From Choristoneura fumiferana (taxonomy: Eukaryota; Arthropoda; Insecta; Lepidoptera; Tortricidae): DNA of 64,000 bases. Below are positions 45,201 through 60,200 of this stretch, one piece after another. The stretch's first letter is position 1. Each line of letters starts with the position of its first letter. The notes under the pieces were generated by a model. That model was not told the origin of the DNA. It did no database searches and saw only the letters and a program-made list of their open reading frames with translations. The position numbers and the translations under genes were made by a program. Location of the stretch: assembly GCF_025370935.1 (NCBI RefSeq), contig NC_133500.1, positions 8,900,187 to 8,964,186 on the forward strand, read 5' to 3'.

Positions 45201-48200
45201 AACATACAGTGAAACTTGTGCCATGTTGTTGAACTATGTGTGCGTTTGAAGTAACAGATGAGGATTAACAGACAATATTAAAGGAGTATTACGTTCTTCA
45301 GTGATTTTTGTTCCCATAAATCTGTATAAATAAAAATGAATCACCAGAATGTATGTACGCGCATAAATTCCGAAGGACGGCACCAAATTGGTTTTTTTTT
45401 TGTGTTCGTTATTGTCGGGACAAGTTTTGTGTGAAAAATAAAAACGGGCGAAGCCGCAGGCAACAGCTAGTGGTTGATAAATCGAAACTATGGTCAAAGT
45501 TTAAGAAAAAAAATTTTTTTTGCCGCTCAGTATAATATTATACATACCTATACCTAAATTGAGGTTTCTATGAGCAGCATGTTTACAGATCGCAATGATT
45601 AACACATGTATTAACCGGTCTTATTTCCTACCTGGATCCTGTAACACAGGGACTCCTAGCTCAGGATCCAGAGCCGTAGACTCATGTTTATAAGTTTTTT
45701 ATGCAATAAATTATTTTCATTTTCATTTTTTTCATTTTCTTTTTTCTTAAATTGTATACTGTAGTTTATATGTATTCTATTTGTAATTTATTTTGATAAA
45801 ATTACTTTCTGCCAGGTTTCTTGCGGCGCATTCTTGGCAATGGTGGTCTTTCCGAAAGAGCCCATTGCTGCCTATTTACAGAATAAACGATTTGGATTTT
45901 CGGCCAAAGATACTGAGTCCTTACTTTTGTTTAATTGATTCCTTTTTTTTTTTGCAGTACCTGGTGATGGACTATTACTGCGGCGGCGACCTGTTGACGC
46001 TGCTCTCCAAGTTCGAGGACCGTCTGCCGGAGGACATGGCGAGGTTCTACATCGCGGAAATGGTGCTGGCTGTGCAGAGCGTTCACGAACTGAGATACGT
46101 GCACAGGTAGGTTCTACTACACATAAACTACTGTACTATAATTTTTGATTTCTGGTAACTTTAAGGGGACAATTTACAGGTCAAACGAAGGTAAATTTTC
46201 TAAGACACTAGTGGCCTAACTCTTACTGTTTCAACACGTGTTTTGGTTGTAAATGTGGACCCTTTGGTTGTAAATGTGGACGGCATATTTTTCGTTCATC
46301 AAAGTTTCAAGGCACACCAGTGAAAAATAGCCAAGTGAGAGGGTTCCGTACAGTATACCTACCATCATTATCAATAGGTACAAATCGCACACGCCACGCG
46401 TCAGTTGTTTTCGTACTACTTTCTCATTAAAATGATTCATGATTTCAATTCAGCATACACTTTGCGGCAATCGCGGTACACTAGAAAATATACCAGATAC
46501 ACCAGAAGAGATCTAGAGATATGCCAGAGCTCATCATCAGAGCAACACAACCGTTCACCAAGCTATGAGTAACATCTGGTAGCATGGTGAATGGTTGTGT
46601 TGCTCTGATGAGCTCTGATTGCGTTCGAAACGCGTCAGTGTAGTGTGGTAGTGCTGGTGGTGATAGATGGGTTTGTGTGATTTGTATGTGTTCTTACAGC
46701 GTGGAGCTGATAGCTATCATAACGTTGGGGGTGAGCAATAGTTATTTGTGTCACAAGGGAGCAAAATGGTGTATTTACGGCGAGGGTGTACATTGAATCC
46801 AGAATGTAGCGATGGATTCTACAATTGAATCCTGAGCGTAGCGAGAGATTCTAAAGTAGAATCCTGAGCGTAATGAGGGATTCAACTGTTAACGCCCAAG
46901 ATTAAAATAATTTTGCTCCCGATTGGCTCATACAACTTTTCACATCGAGCATTAAGGAACTTTAAATAAAATTCTAAATATTATTACAGAACAACCAGCA
47001 TAGAAAATGGTGTGGTTTTACAATTATCAACTTCAAAAAATAGCATTTGCAATAAAACACTTTGCAACAAAAGCCTTGAACAGAAAAGTTGCACTTTGCT
47101 CCCTCTCGTCAGGGAGGAAATAGTTATTTGTGTCACAAGGGAGCAAAATGATGTATTTACGGCGAGGGCGGTACATTGAATCCAGAGTGAAGCGAAGGAT
47201 TCTCCAATAGAATCCTGAGCGTAGCGAGGGATTCTAAGTTAGAATCCTGAGCGCAACGAGGGATTCAAGCGTTAACGCCCAAGACGAAAATAATTTTGCT
47301 CCTAAGTGACACACACAACTTTTCACACCGACTATGAGGAAAATTGAAATAAAATGCTGTAAAAATAATGAAACAATTTTTAATTAACAACTATTGAAGA
47401 AAGTGAATCCTGACCTACTATGGACCCTTAGTAAATTAACACATTGAGATTCAACAACGCTCCAATGTGGGTCAGGATTCACTTTTGATGATAGTACCTA
47501 CCTGGATCATTCCACGGCAAAGGTAACGCGAGTCACGCTGCCATTGCGTGTGTTTTTATTAAAGATATAAATTTGAATGTCATTGATGCCTTTGTATCTT
47601 TAATGAAAAAAAAAAACGTAATGAAATTGTAACTTATGTTACTTTTACATGTGGAAACCCCCTACCTATAGAAAAACAATGATCACAGACTATGTATTTA
47701 AAAAGCCACTTGAGCCAAGTGAAATAAAAAAGTATTTTCGTACTGGGAAAACAGACACAACTTCTGCAATATAAAAATAATTATTATTGTTCAGCATTTT
47801 ATACCTGCTGAGCTGGCAACGTTGCATTTTTGATAGTTTTTCTTGATTATTCCATAAACATTTTTGCTCTTCTCTACCACTCAAAGGTTGAATGGCAGAG
47901 ATCTCTTCAGGAATAAGTCCGCCTTTGTACTTAGCACTTTCTTTTTTGTATAACATTTTTGTATTTCCTTTTTGTACAATAAAGAGTATAAACAAACAAA
48001 CAAACAAAATTAATGAAAATTAAAAATGTGGTCTGATAGAACACTTCTTAATATATTATAAGGTAATGTGTCTACTCCAATAATTATGCGTGATAAGACT
48101 TTTATATGCTTTAAAAATTATCTATATTAATAATTTCGTCAAGGGGTACGGTAGACTCGAACGAAATGCACATCAAATTGAAGTGCGTAAAAAATTAGTC

Positions 48201-51200
48201 AATCCGAGTCGACAACTTGTAGGCGGAAAATTCGGATTATCGAGTATTTTCAATATAAACTTGAATTAATTACTAAGTATATAATGGCGTTGCGAAGTAA
48301 ACATGTCAAAGTCATCACATCAAAGTGGTGTTAGTGTCACGCAAGTGTCACGTCATCACGTGTCACAGGTGTCACAGGTTTGCATTTCGTTCTCCATTGT
48401 GACCTCTTAAGGGCACCACACACGGTACGATTCGTCGATTTTCATCAGATCGATCGTACAGACGAATCGTACCGTATACGGGGCCCTTTTGGTCTAATTT
48501 CTTTGATTATGAGACTGACATCATAATTATTTGGGAAAATAAGATTTAGGAGAACTATCTACTGGTGAAATACCGATACGTAGGTTAGCTGTGAAAGTGT
48601 TTGTGATAATATTAAGGCTGGGAATATACGTCAAATTTTTCGATAAGTAGGTACGTACGACAGTCTTTACACTGGCAATTTTTTTTTTCAAACATTATTA
48701 TGAGTAGGTACATTTTACCCGAGCGAAGCCGGGTTTTCATCTAGTGCTTTAAAAACTTTGTGTGTGGTTTCATAGTACGAAAATGCATTTTTTTTTCACT
48801 TTCTTGCAAATTTTTCAGAACTAATTGAATTATATTTCACCACTTTCACCTTACTTTCACATTAAAATTATGCAACGAAAACAAAACGATTGTTTGTTTT
48901 TTTTTTTAAAGGCGGATATAGGCTGATTGATAGGGAAAGGTCACCACAGATAAAGTATCCTTGTGCTGCTTTTACATGTAAAAAAAGAATCGAATCCAAT
49001 CGAATATTACAATGGTATCGGATATCAATATTCATTAAATCACAATAATAGCCAAAGATAGTTTTGATTTCAGTAAAATTGTGACATTTCTTAAATATGA
49101 CGAAAATTTATCAACTTTCATATAACGTTGTTTAAGTCGAAACGAAATATGTTCGTTTTTTAATCGATTAGGTACGATAAAATTACAATCCATTATTTTA
49201 TTAAGATCTGTGTTCATTTGGCACATTGAAATGATACATGCCAATGAATAAATTAAAAAAAGTAGCTTGAACAGAAAAGTAGCATTTTGATCCCTGTCGT
49301 CAGGGAGCAAAACCTACTTTTCCGAATGAGAGGTGTGAAAAGTTACTTTTCTGAAGGTGTGAAAAGTATTTTTTTCAGTTCATTTAAGTTGTACCGTTTT
49401 TTTTCCAAATAAACATTAAACATTTTATCAGAGTTATCAGCAGTTCTATTAAATATTGTTTTACAGGGACATCAAGCCAGATAACGTGTTGTTGGACGCG
49501 AGCGGCCACATACGGCTGGCGGACTTCGGCTCGTGCCTCCGGCTGGGAGAGGATGGAAAGGTGCAGAGCAACGTAGCCGTCGGGACGCCGGATTACATAT
49601 CGCCGGAGATATTGAGGGTGCGTGGTTGAAATAGTATATTGTTGTAGAAGCTGGAAAGTAAACAATAGATGGACGAGTTAGTTCGAAGGCCGACCCGAAC
49701 GGGAGGCCTTCAATAATGCGAGTTCATCTATTGCACTTTTGGCCGAGACTAAACATTGTGCTTTTCACGACTACTGCGAGCAAATAAAAAACATTTATCA
49801 CAAAACAAATAATAACAGTCCAAAGACTGTGTTGCTCCCGTTTGGTTCTCGCCGATTTTTATTTTTTTAAACAAGTCCGTTCTTTGTGGCCAGTACCCAA
49901 AACCACATATTTAAAAAATAAAAACTGTATTATGGTCTCTGCTCACTACGCAGCCTGGCTGCAGCAGCAAGCTGAACATAACGAGGATATATGGGAGCTC
50001 GCGCAATGGGAGTTCTGCCAGTGCAGTGCAGTGCGCGGCAGGTTTAAAAAGTTAATGCTGCGGCATTTGTGCATATTATGGGTTTAAGAAAAAAAACCTT
50101 ATAAAAGTCATAAATGACGCTTTCATTGGTTAATTTTTAAATGCAGCAGACGATTAGTTTTTTTAATTGTCGTTTCAGCAGGCCAAGAAAAATATTCTGA
50201 AATATATCTGAAAAAGTCGTATCGTACTACGAAATACTACGACCGATACGACCTGTTACCGTAACGTGCTACATTGTTGTTGAGCCATAAATGAGTCAGC
50301 TGTTAAATGTACAAATATAAGCAGTTTTGTGAACTGGATTTAGGTTATCTATGGCCACATTTTCGAGCAGTGTCGTGAAATAGTAGATTGTACGACGAGT
50401 GCAGAAAACGCATCATTTTAAAATGGGTTAGCCGTGCGGTTTTAGCGCGCTATCCCTCTTCAAAGTAGCGCTTGAGAAAGATACGTAAACTTACACAATT
50501 ACCTTGTTCCATTAATTTAAACAGGTTATAAAAAAACACGAATAAAAGTAGAAACTTTTTAAAAATATTTTTATAATGTTCGTGGCTATATCCAGCATAA
50601 ATAAGAACTTAAAGATCCTTGTTTCATTGGTTAATTTAATGTTTAATAATTTCTTATTTTTACAGGCAATGGAGGATGGCCAAGGTCGCTACGGTCCCGA
50701 GTGTGATTGGTGGTCGTTAGGTAAGTAGTAATAGAAATGCAAACGTACTAGCTCGCGCTCATAGTTTTACCCACGTCCCAGAACTTCCTGTTAAGTCTAC
50801 ATTAAAACTGATAAGTTTGCAAAACAAAAATCATAGCCTATTTTTATATAACACTTTTATTTTACTATTTGTTGAAATGGTTAACATATACAGGGCGACT
50901 TGTAATTCAATTCGACCTATTCCTTGAAAGGGGTTATTCTAGAGCTTATTTACAATGTTTTTAGTCCAATCCAACCAGTAGTTCCATAGATAATTCAGTA
51001 GTTTTTCGAGTCTTTCGACTTTGAACACCTTTTTCCGACCTAAAAGTGCTAATGGTAAAAAAAACCATGACGTCCCTTTTTTCTTTGCTCGTAGCCAGTA
51101 AACAAAGTATAACTTTCAATAAAAACTATATGAAAAAAAGATTAAGGCTTTACTTCGTAGAAATAAAAGGTTCACAAGTCATTCATCATAATTTATTTAA

Positions 51201-54200
51201 CTGTTAAGGCTGTAAGCAAATGTTGACATCTTATACTAAATTATTGAAAATAATAATGATATGACAGAGCAGGTATCAGGTATGCTGGAAGCGTCAGGCC
51301 CGATATCGGTTTGTATGTGGCGGTTTGTTAGCCTACAATATCTTATCCAGACTTATCTAATGTTCTGAGCAAGGTACCATAAGCCGAACTTTCAAGTTGA
51401 CAGACACGTCTATTGGCATTATTGTTTTATGACATGCAAACGATCATCAACTTCATGGTGGTAGGCCACATATTTCGCTGATGGTACAAATGTGTTTTCT
51501 CAAACATGACATGAAATATTGACGTTGTGTTACAAATAATAGGCCGAGAAGTATCGCGCTGCAGGCGCTGCGGCTCCGCTGCGTGCGCGCGGTCACTCTA
51601 GCGGCCTGCAAAGAGATTTCATACAACCTTGCAGGCCGCTGGCCGGCAATGCGACCGTCTTTTGTTTGAACGCGCGCTCTGCGACACGCACGCGGCCCAC
51701 GCCCAGCAACACCGCCCGCCGCCAGCAGCCACACAACAGGGCGACCAGACTAGCGTCCCGCCAGCTTCATTTCTTGATTTTTTTATTTTTATTTCATGTA
51801 ATGTTTGAGAAAAGCGCTATACAGGCCTCGGCTGGAACCTGGGGTTGCCGGGCTCGCATCCCTATCCACGGCAACCCCCTACTTCCCGGCCTCTACAGTA
51901 ATGTACTATTGCATCGTTGTTTGCAGGCGTGTGCATGTACGAGATGCTGTTCGGAGAGACGCCGTTCTACGCGGAGTCCCTGGTAGAGACGTATGGCAAG
52001 ATCATGAACCATGGACGGTCGTTCCACTGCCCGCCGCCCGACGAACACGCTGCCCAGGTCAGTGCCTTCTTCTAAGAGGAGGGGGGGGGGGGGATCGAGC
52101 TGAATTTTTTCCTACGTGGAGGAAACAAGGTTTTGGCACATGTAGCGTAATTATTTTGTCGTAAGAAACGATGTGAAGTCTTGAGACAACTTAGTTAAAT
52201 CAATATATATAAAACAAAGTCGTGTTTGTTAGAACACTTATAACTCAAGAACGGCTGGACCGATTTTCATGGTTTATGATTTGTTGTATTTGAATCCGTC
52301 CCGAATAGCAGAATAACTAAAAAACATTGAAAAATTGTCGAAAAAATAAAAGAAAAAACATTTTCCCATACAAAATGTTCATGAGTTTCGTAACTGTCAG
52401 TTATAGACCACATCCCCACACACTTAAAATAAGTTAGTTATTATATATGCCTTGAAAAATATTCACATGAATACAAATACAAAAAAAAACTTAATTGTCA
52501 GACTATAAAATTGATATGGCAAAACAACGTTGGTCCAGTGGTGGTGTAGTGGTACAGCACGTGGCACGGAATGCCGAGGACCTGGGTTCGATTCCCAGCA
52601 CTGGTCTTATTTTTCTGGTTTTTCTATGCATCTATATTTCAGTTTGTATTTTCGATATGGGTTTTACGGGATGACCGTAAAAGTTACAAAAAATTTGGAA
52701 TTGAAATAAAAAATACAAAAAGATTCCAAAAAACCAATCTCAAAAAAAACTATGTTCATTTGGACTTGTGTATTTTGCAGGTATCAGAAGAAGCGAAGGA
52801 TCTCATTCGAAGGTTGATCTGCGCCGCGGACTGTAGGCTCGGGAGGAACGGACTGCAAGATTTCAAGGTATATAATATAAAAAAATTACATAATAAGTAA
52901 ACATTTTTGGTTGGGGTAGATGACAGTTGTAAAAATACGATTTACCATAATACACGTTTATTGCAGACCAGGGTCCATTTATTGTTATTTGTTTGCCTAT
53001 ATTCATGATGTTTTCTTTCACGTAAAGCTCATGGCGCATTTCAAGTCATGACGACCAGATGGCCAAGTGGTTAGAGAGCCTGACCTGACTACGAGATTGA
53101 GGTCTCGGGTCCGATTCCCGGCCGAGGCAGATATTTGTATTAATAATACGAATCTTTGTTCTTGGGTCTTGGATGTTTAATATGTATTTATGTATGTATT
53201 TATCTATGTATAAAAATAAGTTTTATCCGTTGCTTAGTATCCATAGTACAAGCTTTGCTTAGTTTGGGACTAGGTCAATTGGTGTCAAGTGTCCCATGAT
53301 ATTTATTTATAAATGACGGTGATGATATTGAATGCGTATTATTTTGCGTGCAGAACCACTCGTGGTTCGCCGGGCTGGAGTGGGAGGCGCTGCGCGAGAT
53401 GCAGGCGCCGTTCGTGCCCGACGTGGCCAGCCCCACAGACACCTCCAACTTCGACGTCGACGACACTGACATCAGGTATAATAATAACACCACGCAAATA
53501 TAATAAAAAATAAATCGGGCCCCAAGATACAGGCTCAGCCTAGTTTGGGGTCCACTGTATACTACTAAAAATGTAATATTGCTTGTGTGTAATAATAAAA
53601 TTTTCATTTTCATTTTCAAATAACAATAAATGGAAAATGCTATAAAAACTTGAAAATATGTAGTACTATGTAGATTAGGTAGACGACTATAGTTCCACTT
53701 CTGCTGGCTCGTGCAGCGGCATAAAATTCAAGCTATACTTGGTTTGGATAGGTATTTAACTGAATGTAAACAAACTTCGGCTGCCAGATTTGGTACATTC
53801 AAGGATTTTAAACATTTTACTTATCTATCATTGTAATTTAAACTAGACTAGTGTATTTCAATACAGAAATGTAAATGTTTAGATAGTTTAATGGGGAATT
53901 TCAATATTTAAGACACCAATTGACGTTGTTTTGTTAACATTTAGTTAAATACCTATCCAAACCAAGTATAGTAGAATTATTTTCAAGATTTTCGTAGTCG
54001 GTTCTCCTCCTCCACACTATAAGAACACACACAACACCCAACTTACACTATATCTAACATCAGGTAGCGTGGTGAATGGTTGTGTTGCTCTTAAGATGAG
54101 CTCTGGTTGAGTTCGTAACGCGGTTGTGAGCTGGTGGTGATAGATAGAACTGACGGAATAATTAGTTTTTTTTAGGACTAGCCCATTGTTATAGGTAGTA

Positions 54201-57200
54201 TGAAGAACTGATTGCAAAAAAGGAGAATTAATGAAATGAATGAGTGAATGTCAAAATCCCGCTGTCATTACATGACATGTTCTTGTGTGCGTGCCAAAGT
54301 GTTATTATTCTAACCCCCTGTTTCACCATCCATGATATAAATTTATCTGACGGATAAATGTGATGCCGTCTCTGTTTGTTTTGTTCGAATAGACGGAGAC
54401 GGCGTCACATTTATCCGTCAAATAAAATTAATCAGACAGCACGTTAAGCTGGTTTTCCACCGGCGAGGCGAGACGAGAATTGACATTTGTATGGCAGCGC
54501 CCGCGTCGGCCCGCGGCGGCACGCGGCGGGCGCGCGAGAATGCATACAAATTTCAATTCTCGTCTCGCCTCGCCGGTGGAAAATCACCATCAGAGTTAAT
54601 GTTTCGATATTTTTGATCGCGTTTGCCGCTCCGAAATATCTAAATAATGGCGACTCTACAGTATGTGTTGTGTCAGGTTGTCAGAAGCAGTGCCGCCGCC
54701 GTCGGCTTCGTCCGCGTTCTCGGGACTGCACTTGCCATTCGTGGGGTTCACGTTCACGGCGGGCTCGCGGCTGTCCGACCTGGGAGCGCCTGCCACCCCG
54801 CTCAGTCCTGCCAAGAACGCGCCCAGCCAGGTAACTGTCTTAACGTGCAAGGAATTTATTGAATCATGCATTACTTTTAGAGCAAGAGTCCGCGGCAGCC
54901 AGACCTTCGTTATAGTATAAAGGCTGTTTTTACAAGGTTTTATTTGGTTTCACCTGTCCCGTTGTCTGTCTGTAATCAAATCTTGCAAGTTAAATTTGAC
55001 CCACTTCCAGTAGTCAGATTGACTTGATATTTGGAGTACTTGTGTAAATCGCGTCACAATACAATAATCTAATAATGACATTCTGGTAGTCCAGCCAGGA
55101 TCGTCTCCGCAGGACGGAACTCTTCAACGGTTAATAGCATCGACTTGAAATTTGGTATGCAAATGTAGTTTGGGTGACAATGCAAGTACAGTCAACAAAA
55201 AGTACAGTCAGCAAAAAAAAGCTTGTATTTATTTTTTTTTTTTTACGCTTAGGTTATTTTTTATATGGTATTAACACATGTAAGGTAATTTTAAGATAAG
55301 TAGTAGTAAGATTTTTTTTTAACTATATTTTCGCATCACATACTTTTCACGAAGAGCAAAGGGCCTCGCAAAGACCTGCCGCCCGGAGCCTCGCAATGGG
55401 TAAGGCCGCCGCTGTATCGATTCTTCAAAAAAAACTTAATTCAAATCATTCAAGTTTCAACGAACTAAAAACAATTATTTTACTCACCCGCGACCTTATG
55501 ATAGTTACGTCTATGTAATAAATATGTGATCAGCTCTACCTTGAACACTGTAAAAGAACACGCAAATCACACAAACCCGACTATCACCATTACAGTTCTT
55601 TATTACAATCATGGCCTACCAATCCCTACAAGCTATATTTAATACAAAAAAACAGCAATAGATGGCACTACTATTAACATTTGTAAATTATAAAATGTGA
55701 ATAAGCCGAATTAAGTAGAAATATTAAGATTAAAATTAAGACTAGCATATTTTATAAACACAACTTCACATCAACCTTAATTCAACTCCTTAATTTGAAG
55801 ATAAGAAACACCATAAAAATAATAAATTGAGAATACGAAAGTATAGGCTGCATGTGGCTACATTTCAGCTATGAGGCTTTCGCAGTGTTTTGCAATTGTG
55901 ACGCTAGATGGCAAATAACCGGAATGCGCTTGCTGGGCTTGCCCCGCGCTTGCTCACATTCGTCAAAACTATTTGAGAGAAACATGCCATTCTCTTCTAC
56001 TGACGTAAATAAGACAGAGACATCATGCATCATGTTGGTTGTTGTCAGTGTACCATATCCTTAGTGTCTCACTAGATGGCAATACGTATCGTGTTATTTG
56101 TGTTCTCACTGGTGCCATCTATTGGTAAATCAAAGGAAAGAAAAATAGCCAGTTGAATAGCCAGTATTAGGGTGATACCATTTGCTTGTACTAGGTGGTG
56201 TCTCTGTTATATATGTACTCTGTGGTTACGTCTATGTAACAAATATGTGATCAGCTCTTCCTTGAACACTGTAAAAGAACACGCAAATCACACAAATCCG
56301 ACTATCACCACTACAGTTCTTTATTACAATACATAATTTGCAAGCTAACACAGAACATTCTAGAACTTATCTTTATTGTTCCAGGCTCCATCGAATGCGG
56401 GCGACCGCGCGGCCCTGAAAGCGCTTGAGCGCGAAAACGCGTTGCTGGCTCAAACCATCGCCGAGTTGAGGTCGGGAGGACAGCCGTTAGACGCCGGTAG
56501 TGGTGAGACACTAGCTATATACAACTAAAATAACCTCCTAAAGCCCACAGCAAATATTACTCTTGAGGTCGGGAGGACAGCCGTTAGACGCCGGTAGTGG
56601 TGAGACACTAGCTATATTCAACTAAAATAACCTCCTAAAGCCCACAGCAAATATTACTCTTGAGGTCGGGAGGACAGCCGTTAGACGCCGGTAGTGGTGA
56701 GACACTAGCTATATTCAACTAAAATAACCTCCTAAAGCCCACAGCAAATATTACTCTTGAGGTCGGGAGGACAGCCGTTAGACGCCGGTAGTGGTGAGAC
56801 ACTAGCTATATACAACTAAAATAACCTAAAGCCCACAGCAAATATTACTCTTGAGGTCGGGAGGACAGCCGTTAGACGCCGGTAGTGGTGAGACACTAGC
56901 TATATACAACTAAAATAACCTCCTAAAGCCCACAGCAAATATTACTCTTGAGGTCGGGAGGACAGCCGTTAGACGCCGGTAGTGGTGAGACACTAGCTAT
57001 ATACAACTAAAATAACCTCCTAAAGCCCACAGCAAATATTACTCTTGAGGTCGGGAGGACAGCCGTTAGACGCCGGTAGTGGTGAGACACTAGCTATATA
57101 CAACTAAAATAACCTCCTAAAGCCCACAGCAAATATTACTCTTGAGGTCGGGAGGACAGCCGTTAGACGCCGGTAGTGGTGAGACACTAGCTATATACAA

Positions 57201-60200
57201 CTAAAATAACCTAAAGCCCACAGCAAATATTACTCTTGAGGTCGGGAGGACAGCCGTTAGACGCCGGTAGTGGTGAGACACTAGCTATATACAACTAAAA
57301 TAACCTCCTAAAGCCCACAGCAAATATTACTCTTGAGGTCGGGAGGACAGCCGTTAGACGCCGGTAGTGGTGAGACACTAGCTATATACAACTAAAATAA
57401 CCTCCGAAAGCCCACAGCAAATATTACTCTTGAGGTCGGGAGGGCAGCCGTTAGACGCCGGTAGTGGTGAGACACTAGCTATATACAACTAAAATAACCT
57501 CCTAAAGCCCACAGCAAATATTACTCTTGAGGTCGGGAGGACAGCCGTTAGACGCCGGTAGTGGTGAGACACTAGCTATATACAACTAAAATAACCTCCT
57601 AAAGCCCACAGCAAATATTACTCTTGAGGTCGGGAGGGCAGCCGTTAGACGCCGGTAGTGGTGAGACACTAGCTATATACAACTAAAATAACCTCCTAAA
57701 GCCCACAGCAAATATTACTCTTGAGGTCGGGAGGACAGCCGTTAGACGCCGGTAGTGGTGAGACACTAGCTATATACAACTAAAATAACCTCCTAAAGCC
57801 CACAGCAAATATTACTCTTGAGGTCGGGAGGACAGCCGTTAGACGCCGGTAGTGGTGAGACACTAGCTATATACAACTAAAATAACCTCCTAAAGCCCAC
57901 AGCAAATATTACTCTTGAGGTCGGGAGGACAGCCGTTAGACGCCGGTAGTGGTGAGACACTAGCTATATACAACTAAAATAACCTCCTAAAGCCCACAGC
58001 AAATATTACTCTTGAGGTCGGGAGGACAGCCGTTAGACGCCGGTAGTGGTGAGACACTAGCTATATTCAACTAAAATAACCTCCAAAAGCCCACAGCAAA
58101 TATTACTCTTGAGGTCGGGAGGACAGCCGTTAGACGCCGGTAGTGGTGAGACACTAGCTATATTCAACTAAAATAACCTCCAAAAGCCCACAGCAAATAT
58201 TACTCTTGAGGTCGGGAGGACAGCCGTTAGACGCCGGTAGTGGTGAGACACTAGCTATATACAACTAAAATAACCTCCTAAAGCCCACAGCAAATATTAC
58301 TCTTGAGGTCGGGAGGACAGCCGTTAGACGCCGGTAGTGGTGAGACACTAGCTATATACAACTAAAATAACCTCCTAAAGCCCACAGCAAATATTACTCT
58401 TGAGGTCGGGAGGACAGCCGTTAGACGCCGGTAGTGGTGAGACACTAGCTATATTCAACTAAAATAACCTCCAAAAGCCCACAGCAAATATTACTCTTGA
58501 GGTCGGGAGGACAGCCGTTAGACGCCGTAGTGGTGAGACACTAGCTATATTCAACTAAAATAACCTCCAAAAGCCCACAGCAAATATTACTCTTGAGGTC
58601 GGGAGGACAGCCGTTAGACGCCGGTAGTGGTGAGACACTAGCTATATACAACTAAAATAACCTAAAGCCCACAGCAAATATTACTCTTGAGGTCGGGAGG
58701 ACAGCCGTTAGACGCCGGTAGTGGTGAGACACTAGCTATATACAACTAAAATAACCTCCTAAAGCCCACAGCAAATATTACTCTTGAGGTCGGGAGGACA
58801 GCCGTTAGACGCCGGTAGTGGTGAGACACTAGCTATATACAACTAAAATAACCTCCTAAAGCCCACAGCAAATATTACTCTTGAGTCGGGAGGGCAGCCG
58901 TTAGACGCCGGTAGTGGTGAGACACTAGCTATATTCAACTAAAATAACCTCCTAAAGCCCACAGCAAATATTACTCTTGAGGTCGGGAGGACAGCCGTTA
59001 GACGCCGGTAGTGGTGAGACACTAGCTATATACAACTAAAATAACCTCCTAAAGCCCACAGCAAATATTACTCTTGAGGTCGGGAGGACAGCCGTTAGAC
59101 GCCGGTAGTGGTGAGACACTAGCTATATACAACTAAAATAACCTAAAGCCCACAGCAAATATTACTCTGAGGTCGGGAGGACAGCCGTTAGACGCCGGTA
59201 GTGGTGAGACACTAGCTATATACAACTAAAATAACCTAAAGCCCACAGCAAATATTACTCTATACATTTTAAACCTTATGTAACTCGTGTGAGTTCGATT
59301 TTTATGTTTTTATTTAAACCACTAAACAGAGATTGTCTATGATTGGTTTAATGCCGTAGTTGTTTACATTTAATCTAAAATGATCTGGCATAGAGTATAG
59401 CTCAAAAGTATGGCTTAGTTTAGATTGGGTAGACACCTTTTATACGCCAGTTGCATTGAGACTTCCTATATTCAAGTAACCTAAGGCTAAGATAGCTGCT
59501 TCTGCATGACTAACCTCCTTATACATAAACGACAATCAAACCTATTTTAGTTAAAATGCCGCTAAAATTCGTTTGTCCTTATCTATCACTTCGACATTTG
59601 TATTTGTTAGAAAGGGACAAAGCATTTGTTAGTTAACATAGGCTTGTTACGTTTTATGAATAAGGGGGTTAATTTACAATGTTTAAAGCATAAAATGCAA
59701 TTTAATTACAGAAGAAGCCATCCAGTTGAAAGATGAAGTGGCGACGCTATCAAAAAGAAACGCGGAGCTAGAGGCGCAGGTCAAGTGCTACGAACAGCTC
59801 AGCGGTGGGATCGCGACGCAGGTAAATGAACTGTGGCTCAGAACCTGAGGGCCTACTCCGAAGTTCGAAAATCGACGTAAGTGTCAGAGGGACCGAACGA
59901 CACGAACTTCGATTTTAGAATTTCGTAGTAGCCCTGCTGTACAGTCGAGGGTTTAAATATCTATACAGCCATAGCGTCAAATATATGTATGTATTACATC
60001 GATTTTATGGTTAGTGGATACACAGATGTTTAGAATTTTTTGTCTTGGTAAACTTATTTCATAGGTTCACTAATGTTTCGCAACTAACGTTTGGCAACCT
60101 GATTCATTTCGCAACTGTTTAATATTTCTGAAACTGTAAATATTTCAGGATTTTTATAAAACTAACCTAACCCAACCTAAAGGTCCTGGTCCTGAAATAT

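Noticed and set aside
51453..52164. Long overlapping frames on both strands around MRCK exon 9
   Set aside because: They come from GC-rich foldback sequence and off-frame reading of the exon. Only 51927-52057 has kinase conservation and correct splice sites.
52528..52605. tRNA gene (also at 12970-13047, 21514-21590, 53048-53130 and 62200-62278)
   Set aside because: The A and B boxes are present, but each head is fused to a conserved non-tRNA body shared among copies, and the acceptor stems do not pair well. These are SINE heads.
54487..54920. Four overlapping frames near MRCK exon 12
   Set aside because: Only the frame reading SGLHLPFVGFTF continues the kinase C-tail in phase. The others are shadows or the foldback at 54447-54592.
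56466..59260. Regular repeats with constant spacing, as in a CRISPR array
   Set aside because: The units are contiguous 97-bp copies with no variable spacers, in a eukaryotic intron, and derive from the adjacent exon.
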